NCBI RefSeq assembly: GCF_006438955.1
Contig: NZ_RCZK01000001.1
Coordinates: 434,001 to 498,000, forward strand
Source: Sphingomonas oligophenolica
GTDB taxonomy: Bacteria > Pseudomonadota > Alphaproteobacteria > Sphingomonadales > Sphingomonadaceae
Direction of reading: 5' to 3'
DNA length: 64,000 nt
Shown one piece after another: positions 33,385-41,329 of the stretch (position 1 is its first letter; every line of letters starts with the position of its first letter). The notes beneath the pieces were generated by a model that saw nothing but the letters and a program-made list of their open reading frames with translations, searched no databases and had not been told where the DNA came from. Made by a program: the position numbers and the translations under genes.

Positions 33385-33908
33385 GACGGCGTCCTGTTCT
33401 TGTCGGCTGGAGCGTGCTCGCCGGTGAAGGCGAGCGTGACCATGGCGGCGCGTCGGCCGGGCTTGGCGGCGGTGGCGATCGCCATTCGCGCTGGCGCGAC
33501 CGCGGCAATCGTCGCAGCGACCGCACGCGCGCGGTCGGCGGCAAGGATCGTGGAGCTGCGGGTGACCGGGTCGACATCGGCGGCGGTGCCGTCGACCGAC
33601 CCGGTGATGGTCAGCGTCACGCGGGGATCGCGTGCTGCATCGCGCGCCCAGCCGACGAGAGTATCGGTCGGGCCGGGAATGACGGCGGAGCCGACCGCGA
33701 AATCGAGCATGCCGGTGGCGGCGACGGGCATCGGCGCCAGCGGTTCGTCGTTGTCGAACCCCGCGCGCAACCCGCGCGCGAGCGCGTTGCGATCGAGCTG
33801 CTGGGTCGCCTGGAGCAGGACGAAGAAGCCGACCAGCAGGAGCGCCAGATCGGCGAGCGTGATCAGCCAGAGCGGGCGCGCGGTGACGGGGGCAGGATAG
33901 TCGGTCAC
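33381..33908 (-). CDS. small MotB-like protein with OmpA-type domain
   Basis: A 175-residue protein with one N-terminal membrane helix carrying an Asp (residue 20, in LADLALLLVGFFVLLQ), comparable with the proton-binding Asp of MotB. A shortened OmpA/MotB-like periplasmic domain follows (ITGSVDGTAAD, then RSSTILAADRARAVAATIA). It starts at GTG 33908 and overlaps both neighbours by four bases. Together with the preceding MotA-like gene it forms a minimal stator-like pair, distinct from the full-length motAB at 43.7 kb. It could also be an ExbD/Pal-like accessory of the basal body. Confidence 0.7.
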   Translation of the reverse strand: MTDYPAPVTARPLWLITLADLALLLVGFFVLLQATQQLDRNALARGLRAGFDNDEPLAPMPVAATGMLDFAVGSAVIPGPTDTLVGWARDAARDPRVTLTITGSVDGTAADVDPVTRSSTILAADRARAVAATIAAVAPARMAIATAAKPGRRAAMVTLAFTGEHAPADKNRTPS

Positions 33909-34552
33909 GCCGCGGTCTTCAACGCGAGCGGGCGTTCGCGATCGGCGAGCGCCACCAGCGGCGGGTCGAGGCGCGCGCGCTCGAACGCCTCGGCGCGGCC
34001 CGCGACGCGCAACCGGTTGGCGATCGGCAGGAAGACGAGGTTGGCGAGCAGCGCGCCATAGAGCGTCGCGAGCAGCGCGATCGCCATCGCGCCACCGATC
34101 GCGGCAGGATCGGTCATCGTCGCGAACATTCGCGCGAGGCCGATCAGCGTGCCGACCATCCCCATCGCAGGGGCGAGCTCGGCGGCGCCCGCCCAGATGT
34201 CGGCGGCGGCGACGTGGCGTTCGATCCGTGCGCGGCGACGATGCGCGAGCAGCGTGGTGACCTCTTCGCCGCTCGCGCCGTCGACGATGGTCGCGATCGC
34301 GGCGGCGACATCGGGATCGGCGATGACCGATCGATCGAGCGCCATCGCACCATGGCCGCGCGCGATCCGCGCCTGCGCCGCGATCTGATCGAGCAGCGGA
34401 TCGGCAACGAAGCGGCGGCGGGCGAGGATGCGCAGCGCGGACAGCGCACGACCGAGGTCTCGCAACGGGGTGCGCAGGACGACGCCGAGCGTGGTGCCGC
34501 CAGCGACGATGGCGAACGCGAGCGGATCGGCGAGTTGAGCGACGAGCGTCAT
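33905..34552 (-). CDS. MotA/TolQ/ExbB family proton channel protein
   Basis: A 215-residue protein with a first helix near residues 10-27, a cytoplasmic domain, and two helices near the C terminus: LAPAMGMVGTLIGLARMFATM and GGAMAIALLATLYGALLANLVFLPIANRL. These are the MotA/ExbB-type channel helices. At 215 residues it is shorter than the second MotA in this window (287). Its partner is the adjacent MotB-like protein. The ATG at 34552 lies only one base after the predicted start of transcription from the sigma-54 site at 34564-34579. Confidence 0.75.
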   Translation of the reverse strand: MTLVAQLADPLAFAIVAGGTTLGVVLRTPLRDLGRALSALRILARRRFVADPLLDQIAAQARIARGHGAMALDRSVIADPDVAAAIATIVDGASGEEVTTLLAHRRRARIERHVAAADIWAGAAELAPAMGMVGTLIGLARMFATMTDPAAIGGAMAIALLATLYGALLANLVFLPIANRLRVAGRAEAFERARLDPPLVALADRERPLALKTAA

Positions 34553-34563
34553 GCGCGTCGATA

Positions 34564-34579
34564 AGCAAGAGGCGGGCCA
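34564..34579 (-). promoter_or_regulatory. sigma-54 promoter of the motA-like/motB-like/flgA operon
   Basis: On the minus strand the sequence reads TGGCCCG-CCTC-TTGCT, one base off the TGGCACG-N4-TTGC consensus, with invariant GG and GC. With standard spacing the transcript would begin at about 34553, adjacent to ATG 34552. Confidence 0.75.
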
Positions 34580-34668
34580 ACCGCGTGAGCCGCTTCCTGC
34601 TTCGCGTACAGCGCGAGGGGCAGGCGAACACAAGCGGGGCGGCCCCCGACAAACGCCGCGCCCCGTCG

Positions 34669-34771
34669 GTTGCCGGACCCGGCAACATCGGACGGCAAAG
34701 CGGCAATCCCTTGCCGTGTGCGCCTGCCGTCGGGTTGCCGCCCGCTGAAATCGAGCGTCCGGCCGCGGCAA
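34669..34771. promoter_or_regulatory. cluster of CGGCAA/TTGCCG elements between divergent sigma-54 promoters
   Basis: Two palindromes are perfect: GTTGCCG-GACC-CGGCAAC at 34669-34686 and CGGCAA-TCCC-TTGCCG at 34701-34716. Further half-sites are CGGCAA 34693-34698, TTGCCG 34735-34740 and CGGCAA 34766-34771. They lie 10-120 bp from the -24 box of flgB, a position used by FlbD/FleQ-type activators of flagellar sigma-54 promoters. Confidence 0.6.
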
Positions 34772-34780
34772 ACCGGAAAC

Positions 34781-34796
34781 TGGCACGCCCATTGCT
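34781..34796 (+). promoter_or_regulatory. sigma-54 promoter of the flgB operon
   Basis: TGGCACG-CCCA-TTGCT matches the sigma-54 consensus exactly. The expected start of transcription is about 28 bases before the flgB ATG at 34835. It drives flgBCDEFGHIJKL. Confidence 0.88.
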
Positions 34797-34834
34797 TGGT
34801 GTCGGCTAGCGCATGGGGCGCGAGGAGTACGGCG

Positions 34835-35185
34835 ATGGCCGGAGACAGTTTGTTCGGGGTTCATGGCGCGGCGCTGGAAGTGCGCTCGCAGCGCATGGGC
34901 GTGCTGGCTTCGAACATCGCGAACGCCTCGACCCCCGGCTTCAAGGCCAAGGACATCGACTTCAAGGCGGCGCTCGCCAGCATGACGAGCGGCACCCCCG
35001 ACAGCGGTGCGATCGACGCCGCCACCAAATATCGCGTGCCGACCCAGACCTCGATGGACGGCAACACCGTCGAACTGTCGGCCGAGCAGACCGCCTTTGC
35101 GGAAAACGCGGTGCAGTATCAGACCACGCTGGCGTTCCTCAACGGGCGGATCGGCCAACTGACCCGCGCGCTGAGGGGAGAATAA
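34835..35185 (+). CDS. flgB: flagellar proximal rod protein FlgB
   Basis: A 116-residue rod protein. The N-terminal rod/hook signature is LEVRSQRMGVLASNIANASTPGFKAKD (split around residue 15), and the C terminus is FAENAVQYQTTLAFLNGRIGQL. FlgB, FlgC, FlgF and FlgG form the rod, exported by the FlhA-dependent machine. ATG 34835 follows GAGGAG by about eight bases. It is the first gene of a ten-gene rightward run driven by a sigma-54 promoter. Length is normal. Confidence 0.95.
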   Translation: MAGDSLFGVHGAALEVRSQRMGVLASNIANASTPGFKAKDIDFKAALASMTSGTPDSGAIDAATKYRVPTQTSMDGNTVELSAEQTAFAENAVQYQTTLAFLNGRIGQLTRALRGE

Positions 35186-35188
35186 GCC

Positions 35189-35599
35189 ATGGCCGACAAC
35201 CCCATGACGATCTTCCAGGTCGCAGGACGCGCGATGAGCGCGCAGCTCGTCCGGATGAACACCACCGCGTCGAACCTCGCCAATGCGGGCGGCGTCGCAG
35301 GATCGGCCGAGGCCGCCTACAAGACGATGAAGCCGGTGTTCCGCACCAGCTTCGACGCCGCGAGCGGGCTGTCGACGGTCGACGTCGAGAAGATCGTCAC
35401 CGCGGGCGAAGCGCCGACCAAGCGCTACGATCCGACCAATCCGCTCGCGGACAAGGACGGCAATGTCTTCGAGGCCGCGGTCGATGAGACCCGCGAGCTG
35501 GTCGACATGATGGAATCCTCGCGGACCTACCAGAACAACGTCGAGGTGATGAACACCGCCAAATCGCTCATCGTCGATACCCTCAAGCTAGGACGCTAG
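35189..35599 (+). CDS. flgC: flagellar proximal rod protein FlgC
   Basis: A 136-residue rod protein with an N-terminal coiled region (AGRAMSAQLVRMNTTASNLANAGG) and the C-terminal MMESSRTYQNNVEVMNTAKSLIVDTLKLGR, typical of FlgC. It starts three bases after flgB and is cotranscribed. The conserved NxASNLAN pattern is retained. It is an axial protein exported without cleavage. Confidence 0.95.
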   Translation: MADNPMTIFQVAGRAMSAQLVRMNTTASNLANAGGVAGSAEAAYKTMKPVFRTSFDAASGLSTVDVEKIVTAGEAPTKRYDPTNPLADKDGNVFEAAVDETRELVDMMESSRTYQNNVEVMNTAKSLIVDTLKLGR

Positions 35600-35602
35600 A
35601 TC

Positions 35603-36289
35603 ATGGCCTCCACCTTCGATTCCACGCTGTCGAGCCTGGGCATTCCCCGGACCGCGACAACCGCCGTTGCCGACACCTCGAAGCTCGGCGAACGCTCGCT
35701 CGACCAGTCGGACTTCCTGTCGCTGATGACCGCGCAGCTCAAGAACCAGGATCCGTTCGCGCCCGTCGACAACACCCAGATGGTCGCGCAGATGGCGCAG
35801 TTCTCGTCGGTGGCGGGGATTTCCCAGATGAACACGACGCTGTCGAGCCTGGCCGCGAAGCTGGGCGGCACGACGAGTTCCGACGCACTTGCCTATGTTG
35901 GCAAGACGGTGCTGACCGAAGGCGGCGTCGCCTATGGTCGCGCTGCGGGCGGAATCGCGGGGGCGGTCGAACTCGACGGCGATGCCAGTGACGTCCAAGT
36001 CCAGATCAGCGATGCGGCCGGCCAGCCGCTCAAGACCATCGACCTTGGCCAGCAGTCGGCGGGTACGGTCAAATATGATTGGGACGGCAAGGACGCCGAT
36101 GGCGCGGATGCGGGCGCGGGGCCGTTCACGGTCGCGGTCGCCGCGGTATCAGGCAACGCCAGCGTCGTCGCGCGCAGCCTGGTCTGGGCGCCAGTCGAAT
36201 CGGTGTCGATGCCGAGCAGCGGCACCCCCAAGCTTCAAATTACCGGGATCGGCCCGGTCGATCCTTCCGCCGTCCGCCAAGCCGGCTGA
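35603..36289 (+). CDS. flgD: hook assembly scaffold FlgD
   Basis: A 228-residue hook-cap protein. The N-terminal conserved block contains FLSLMTAQLKNQDPFAPVDNTQMVAQMAQFS, here from about residue 35. A central FLG-type domain has the YDWDGKDADGADAGAGPFTVAV pattern. FlgD caps the growing hook and is not part of the finished flagellum. It lies three bases after flgC. Confidence 0.95.
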   Translation: MASTFDSTLSSLGIPRTATTAVADTSKLGERSLDQSDFLSLMTAQLKNQDPFAPVDNTQMVAQMAQFSSVAGISQMNTTLSSLAAKLGGTTSSDALAYVGKTVLTEGGVAYGRAAGGIAGAVELDGDASDVQVQISDAAGQPLKTIDLGQQSAGTVKYDWDGKDADGADAGAGPFTVAVAAVSGNASVVARSLVWAPVESVSMPSSGTPKLQITGIGPVDPSAVRQAG

Positions 36290-36314
36290 CCCCAACCAAC
36301 TAGGAGTATACACC

Positions 36315-37580
36315 ATGTCCTTCTACACCTCGCTCAGCGGCCTGCAGGCCTCGCAAACCGACATGTCGGTCATCAGTCACAACCTCGCCAACGTCGGCAC
36401 CAACGGTTTCAAGAAGAGCCGCAGCGAATTCGGCGACGTCATCGCCTCCAGCCTGGCATCCGATCCGCTGAAATCGGTCGGGTCGGGGGTCGTGGTGAAG
36501 GCCAATCGCCAGCAGTTCGGCGAAGGCAATCTGAAGACCACCGCGTCGGGGCTCGACCTCGCGATCTCGGGCGATGGCTTCTTCGCGGTGCAGACCGCGG
36601 GGATCAACAGCCAGGTCGATTATACCCGTAACGGTTCGTTCCTGATCGACCCCAATCGCTATGTCGTCGATGCGCAAGGATCGAAGCTGCTCGTCAACGC
36701 GGTCGATTCGGAGGGCAACGTCATCGCTTCTGGTCCGAACAACCTCAAGCCGCTCCAGCTTCCCGAAAACAGCGGCAAGGCGGTGGCGACGACCGCGGTG
36801 TCGCTCGCGGTCAATCTGTCCTCCAAACAGCCTCAGCCGACCGCGACGTTCGATCGCAACGATCCGGCGAGCTTCAACTATTCGACCGCGACGACGGTGT
36901 TCGATGCCGACGGCAATCCCTCGACGCTCGCCAACTATTACGTCCGCACCAAGACCGGCACCGCGGCGAGCCCGACCAGCGAATGGGAAGTCCATTCCTA
37001 TATCGGCGACGAAGAGCTGGCGCAGGGTGGCGTCAATGCGCCACAAAAGCTGGTGTTCGATGCGACCGGCAAGCTGACATCGCCTACCGCGCCAGTGCAG
37101 TTCGACGCGGTGTCGATGCCCGGAGCGTCGGCGCCGCTAACGCTGAGCGAGGATTTCGCGAATACGTCGCAGCTGACCTCCGCGTTCCAGGTTATCGACC
37201 GCCACCAGGACGGCAGCGCCGCAGGGCATTTGTCCGGCGTCAGCGTCAACGAGACCGGGGTCGTCACTGCCAGCTTCTCGAACGGCGATTCGGTCGCGAT
37301 CGGCAAGATCGCGGTTGCCAATTTCAACAATCCCGGCGGGTTGCGCCAGCTCGGCAACAGCTATTGGACCGCGACCGGGGTTTCGGGCGAGCCGAAACTC
37401 GGTTCGGCGGGCGAGAGCGGCTACGGATCGCTGATGACGGGGACGCTCGAGGGATCGAACGTCGACATCACCGAGGAACTCGTCGCGCTGATTTCGGCGC
37501 AGCGCAATTTCCAGGCGAATGCCAAGGCGCTCGATACCGCCAACCAGATTTCGCAGACCATCTTCAACATCCGTTCGTGA
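36315..37580 (+). CDS. flgE: flagellar hook protein FlgE
   Basis: A 421-residue hook subunit with the N-terminal signature SGLQASQTDMSVISHNLANVGTNGFKKSR, central Ser/Thr-rich domains and the C-terminal NVDITEELVALISAQRNFQANAKALDTANQ, ending QTIFNIRS. ATG 36315 follows TAGGAG at seven to eight bases. Polymerises into the hook after rod completion. A stretch of about 360 bases upstream shares this frame but belongs to flgD. Confidence 0.95.
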   Translation: MSFYTSLSGLQASQTDMSVISHNLANVGTNGFKKSRSEFGDVIASSLASDPLKSVGSGVVVKANRQQFGEGNLKTTASGLDLAISGDGFFAVQTAGINSQVDYTRNGSFLIDPNRYVVDAQGSKLLVNAVDSEGNVIASGPNNLKPLQLPENSGKAVATTAVSLAVNLSSKQPQPTATFDRNDPASFNYSTATTVFDADGNPSTLANYYVRTKTGTAASPTSEWEVHSYIGDEELAQGGVNAPQKLVFDATGKLTSPTAPVQFDAVSMPGASAPLTLSEDFANTSQLTSAFQVIDRHQDGSAAGHLSGVSVNETGVVTASFSNGDSVAIGKIAVANFNNPGGLRQLGNSYWTATGVSGEPKLGSAGESGYGSLMTGTLEGSNVDITEELVALISAQRNFQANAKALDTANQISQTIFNIRS

Positions 37581-37603
37581 TCTAGCGACGGCGAGGGAGC
37601 CTT

Positions 37604-38356
37604 ATGGACAAGCTGGTCTATACCGCGGCAACGGGCCTGCGCGCGCACATGGCGGCGCAGGCGGCGATCGCGAACAACATGGCGAACGCGTCGACCACGG
37701 GGTTCCGCGCCGACCGCGTCGTGTTCGACCGGGTCGAGTTGAAGGGCGGCGGTTCGCAGCTCGAGGCACGCAGCCCTACCAGCGAGGAGGTGACCGACGC
37801 GGATCGCCGCGCGGGTGCGATCCAGCAGACTGGCCGTCCACTCGACGTTGCGGTGGCGGGGAACGACGACTGGATCGCGGTCCAGGCGGGCGATGGCAGC
37901 GAAGCCTATACCCGCCGCGGCGACCTGGAGGTCGCGCCGTCGGGCGTGCTCCAGACGGGCGATGGCTTCATCGTCCAGGGATCGTCGGGGCCGATCACGG
38001 TGCCGCCGTATGATGCGCTGTCGATCGCCGCCGACGGAACGATCGCGATCGTACCGAAGGGCGGCGATCCCAGGAATCCGCAGGCGCTCGACAAGATCAA
38101 GCTGGTCAGCACCAAGGGAACGGACACCGTCAAGGGGCTCGACAATCTGCTGCGCGTGCGCGGCGGGGGGACGCTGCCCGACAATCTCGACGCCAAGGTG
38201 CAGACCGGCGCGATCGAGGGATCGAACGTCAACATGACGCAGGCGCTGGTCGACATGATCGAGAACCAGCGCAGTTACGAAGTGCAGGCCAACCTGCTGA
38301 AATCCGCCAAGGATATGGACGAAAGCGGCGCATCCGTGATGCGCCTGCCGAGCTGA
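37604..38356 (+). CDS. flgF: flagellar rod protein FlgF
   Basis: A 250-residue distal-rod protein. The N terminus (MDKLVYTAATGLRAHMAAQ and IANNMANASTTGFRADR) and the C terminus (NVNMTQALVDMIENQRSYEVQANLLKS) are standard for the hook/rod superfamily, with FlgF-like GRPLDVAVAGNDDWIAVQ in between. ATG 37604 follows GAGGGAG. It is 23 bases after flgE and 12 before flgG. Confidence 0.94.
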   Translation: MDKLVYTAATGLRAHMAAQAAIANNMANASTTGFRADRVVFDRVELKGGGSQLEARSPTSEEVTDADRRAGAIQQTGRPLDVAVAGNDDWIAVQAGDGSEAYTRRGDLEVAPSGVLQTGDGFIVQGSSGPITVPPYDALSIAADGTIAIVPKGGDPRNPQALDKIKLVSTKGTDTVKGLDNLLRVRGGGTLPDNLDAKVQTGAIEGSNVNMTQALVDMIENQRSYEVQANLLKSAKDMDESGASVMRLPS

Positions 38357-38368
38357 AGGAATTAGCCG

Positions 38369-39157
38369 ATGCCAACCGCAGCCATGCATATCGCGCGTAC
38401 CGGGCTCGACGCCCAGGACATGCGCATGCGCGTCATTTCGAACAACCTCGCCAACGTCAACACGACCGGGTTCAAGCGTGATCGCGCGGCGTTCGAGACG
38501 CTCGCCTACCAGGTCGTGACGTCGCCCGGCGCGGCGTCTTCGAGCGAGAGCAAATATGCGACCGGGCTTAACCTCGGCACCGGGGTCAAGATCCAGGGCA
38601 CCGCGCGGATCGATACGCAAGGATCGACCCAGCAGACCGGCAACAGCCTCGACATGATGCTCGACGGCGACGGCTATTTCCAGGTCCAGCTGCCCGGCGG
38701 CCAACTCGGCTATACCCGCGCGGGCAATTTCAACCGCAGTCCGGAAGGGCTGCTGGTGACCAGCGAGGGCTATCAGGTCCAGCCCGGCATCACGATTCCC
38801 CAAGGCGCGACGAGCGTCACGATCGGCACCGACGGCACCGTGTCGGCGACGATCCCGGGGCAGGCCGAGGCGCAGCAGATCGGCCAGATCCAGGTTGCGA
38901 GCTTTCCCAACGGCGCGGGCCTGCAATCGACCGGCGACAACTACCTGACCGAAACCGCCGCAAGCGGCGCCGCCAATCTGGGCGTCGCGGGCGAGGACGG
39001 CCGCGGCCGGGTCCGCCAGGGCGCGCTCGAATCCTCCAACGTCAACGTCGTCGAGGAACTCGTCGACATGATCGAAACCCAGCGTGCCTATGAGGTCAAT
39101 TCGAAGATGATTTCGGCGACCGACGACATGCTCAAATATGTGAATCAGAACATCTGA
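38369..39157 (+). CDS. flgG: flagellar distal rod protein FlgG
   Basis: A 262-residue distal rod subunit: AMHIARTGLDAQDMRMRVISNNLANVNTTGFKRDRA at the start, GNSLDMMLDGDGYFQVQLP in the middle, and NVNVVEELVDMIETQRAYEVNSKMI at the end. The length matches other FlgG. A GAAGGA sits about eight bases before ATG 38369. The stop overlaps flgH by one base. Confidence 0.96.
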   Translation: MPTAAMHIARTGLDAQDMRMRVISNNLANVNTTGFKRDRAAFETLAYQVVTSPGAASSSESKYATGLNLGTGVKIQGTARIDTQGSTQQTGNSLDMMLDGDGYFQVQLPGGQLGYTRAGNFNRSPEGLLVTSEGYQVQPGITIPQGATSVTIGTDGTVSATIPGQAEAQQIGQIQVASFPNGAGLQSTGDNYLTETAASGAANLGVAGEDGRGRVRQGALESSNVNVVEELVDMIETQRAYEVNSKMISATDDMLKYVNQNI

Positions 39158-39876
39158 TGGCCAGCCGTACACCCTTCCGCCCCGGTTCCTACTGGATCGA
39201 ACTCGCGCTCGCCGCCGCGACCGCCGCGCTCGTGCTCGGGGCGCTCGCGCCAGCGCCTGCCAACGCGCGCAAGAAGGAGAAGCCCGAAGAGGTGTTCCAG
39301 GCCGCCTATCCGCCCGCGGCCGCCGCGCCGCCGGTGGTCGCGACCGGATCGATCTTCCAGGTCAACGACGGCTATGCCGCGCTCTACGAGGGGTGGCGCG
39401 CGCGCAGCGTCGGCGATCCGCTCACGATCGTGCTGGTCGAGCGCACCGCGGCGTCGAAATCGTCTAATTCGAAACTCGACAGCGGGGGTGGCGCCAGCCT
39501 GACCCCGCCGACGACCGGGCTGCTCAACCTGTTCAGCAAATCCGACGCGACGTTGAGCGGCAGCCGCAATTTCGGTGGCGGCGGCACCGCCGACCAGGCC
39601 AATTCGCTGTCGGGTGAAATCAGCGTGACGGTGGCCGCGGTCTATCCCAACGGCACCATGCTCGTGCAGGGGCAGAAGCGCGTGACGCTGAACCGCGGCG
39701 ACGAGTTCGTCCGGATCAAAGGGCTGGTTCGCACCGCCGATATCAGCGCCGACAACCGCGTGCTGTCGACCCGCGTTGCCGATGCGCAGATTTCCTACAC
39801 CGGCAAGGGCGATGTCGCCCGCGCCAGCCGCCAGGGGTGGCTGAGCCGGTTCTTCCAGATCATCAGTCCGTTCTGA
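39157..39876 (+). CDS. flgH: flagellar L-ring protein FlgH (no lipobox)
   Basis: A 239-residue L-ring subunit. The FlgH domain begins about residue 66 (IFQVNDGYAALYEGWRARSVGDPLTIVLVE) and ends with QGWLSRFFQIISPF; GEISVTVAAVYPNGTMLVQGQK is typical. FlgH is normally an outer-membrane lipoprotein with an acylated N-terminal Cys. Here the protein contains no cysteine anywhere; an N-terminal hydrophobic segment (about residues 14-34) ends at PANA-RKKEK, implying ordinary signal peptidase I cleavage. The ATG overlaps the flgG stop by one base (TGATG). Confidence 0.93.
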   Translation: MASRTPFRPGSYWIELALAAATAALVLGALAPAPANARKKEKPEEVFQAAYPPAAAAPPVVATGSIFQVNDGYAALYEGWRARSVGDPLTIVLVERTAASKSSNSKLDSGGGASLTPPTTGLLNLFSKSDATLSGSRNFGGGGTADQANSLSGEISVTVAAVYPNGTMLVQGQKRVTLNRGDEFVRIKGLVRTADISADNRVLSTRVADAQISYTGKGDVARASRQGWLSRFFQIISPF

Positions 39877-39887
39877 GGATGCATCCG

Positions 39888-40991
39888 ATGCGTTTCCTGT
39901 TCGCCTTCCTCGCCAGCTGTCTGACTGCCAGCCTTGCCGCGAGTCCCGCCGCGGCCGACCGGATCAAGGATTTGGGCGGGTTCCAGGGCATCCGCTCGAA
40001 CCAGCTCACCGGCTATGGCGTCGTGGTCGGCTTGCCGGGGACCGGCGACGACAACCTCGAATATACCGTCCAGTCGCTGAAGGCGGTCGCGTCGCGGTTC
40101 GGGTTGCAGCTGCCGCCGCAAGCCAATCCCGGGATGAAGAACGCCGCGGTGGTGATGATCACCGCCGACCTGCCGCCGTTCGCCAAGCCCGGCCAGCGGG
40201 TCGACATCACTGTCGCCTCGATGGGCAAGGCGAAGTCGTTGCGCGGGGGCAGCCTGATCCTGTCGCCGTTGCTCGGCGCGGATGGCCAGATTTATGCGAT
40301 GGCGCAAGGCAACCTCGCGGTCGGTGGGCTCGGGGCCGAGGGCGCGGACGGATCGAAGATCGTCATCAATATTCCCTCGGTCGGGCGGATTCCCGATGGG
40401 GCGACCGTCGAACGCGCGGTGCTGACCGGGTTCGCCGACGCGCCCAACCTGACCTTCAACCTGCAACGCGCCGATTTCACGACCGCGCAGAACGTCGCGC
40501 TGGCGATCAATCGGCGGCTGGGGGCGGGCTCCGCGCATGCGATCGACGCGGTGTCGGTCGCGGTTCAGGCGCCGGTCGGTGCCGATATCCGCGCCACCCT
40601 GATGAGCGAGATCGAGAACCTCGACGTCGTCACCGCGGAGCCGCCCGCGAAAGTAATTGTAAATGCGCGCACCGGTACGGTCGTTATCAATTCCGCGGTC
40701 CGGGTCGGGCCTGCCGCGGTGACCCACGGCAAGCTGACCGTCCGGATCGACGAAAACCAGCGGATCAGCCAGCCGGCGCCGCTCAGTCAGGGTGTGACCG
40801 CGGTGGAGCAACGCTCCAACGTCGGGGTCCAGGAAGAGGTGAAGCCGATGTTCCTGCTCGATCCCGGTCCCAAATTGGCGGATATCGTCAAGGCGGTGAA
40901 CGCGATCGGCGCGAGCCCGGCAGACCTGGTCGCGATCCTGGAGGCGCTGAAGGAAGCCGGCGCGCTCAAAGCCGAACTGATCGTGCTGTGA
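39888..40991 (+). CDS. flgI: flagellar P-ring protein FlgI
   Basis: A 367-residue P-ring subunit with a Sec signal peptide (MRFLFAFLASCLTASLAASPAAA) and the conserved start RIKDLGGFQGIRSNQLTGYGVVVGLPGTGD. The C terminus contains KPMFLLDPGPKLADIVKAVNAIG. FlgI assembles around the rod in the periplasm with FlgA. ATG 39888 is preferred for the GAGGAT nine bases upstream; ATG 39879 is three codons earlier. It overlaps flgJ by four bases. Confidence 0.96.
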   Translation: MRFLFAFLASCLTASLAASPAAADRIKDLGGFQGIRSNQLTGYGVVVGLPGTGDDNLEYTVQSLKAVASRFGLQLPPQANPGMKNAAVVMITADLPPFAKPGQRVDITVASMGKAKSLRGGSLILSPLLGADGQIYAMAQGNLAVGGLGAEGADGSKIVINIPSVGRIPDGATVERAVLTGFADAPNLTFNLQRADFTTAQNVALAINRRLGAGSAHAIDAVSVAVQAPVGADIRATLMSEIENLDVVTAEPPAKVIVNARTGTVVINSAVRVGPAAVTHGKLTVRIDENQRISQPAPLSQGVTAVEQRSNVGVQEEVKPMFLLDPGPKLADIVKAVNAIGASPADLVAILEALKEAGALKAELIVL

Positions 40992-41329
40992 CGAGCGCGG
41001 TTTCGAATAGCGCGCTTCCGAGCATCACCGGCACGACCGGGATCAGCTCTGGACTGGGGCGTGGCCAGACCAAGGACAATCTCGACAAGGCGGGCAAGCA
41101 GTTCGAATCGATCTTCACCGGCATGATGCTGAAAAGCATGCGACAGGCGAAGCTGACCGATTCGCTGTTCGATTCGAAGGCGATCGACACCTTCACCGAG
41201 ATGCAGGACGCGCAAGTCGCCACATCGATGGCCGAGCACGCGCCGCTCGGCATCGGCAAGGCGATGACCGATTTCCTCAGCAAATCGCAAGCCAATCTTA
41301 ACCTATCGGCGGCAGACCCGCCCGCATGA
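40988..41329 (+). CDS. flgJ: FlgJ-like rod-binding protein (N-terminal domain only)
   Basis: A 113-residue protein with the rod-binding motif KAGKQFESIFTGMMLKSMRQAK (split around residue 40) and AEHAPLGIGKAMTDFL. This matches the N-terminal domain of FlgJ. The C-terminal muramidase of gammaproteobacterial FlgJ is absent, as in many alphaproteobacteria; the separate transglycosylase at 31234-32079 can fill that role. It starts at GTG 40988, overlapping flgI by four bases, and its stop overlaps flgK by four bases. Confidence 0.9.
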   Translation: MTSAVSNSALPSITGTTGISSGLGRGQTKDNLDKAGKQFESIFTGMMLKSMRQAKLTDSLFDSKAIDTFTEMQDAQVATSMAEHAPLGIGKAMTDFLSKSQANLNLSAADPPA

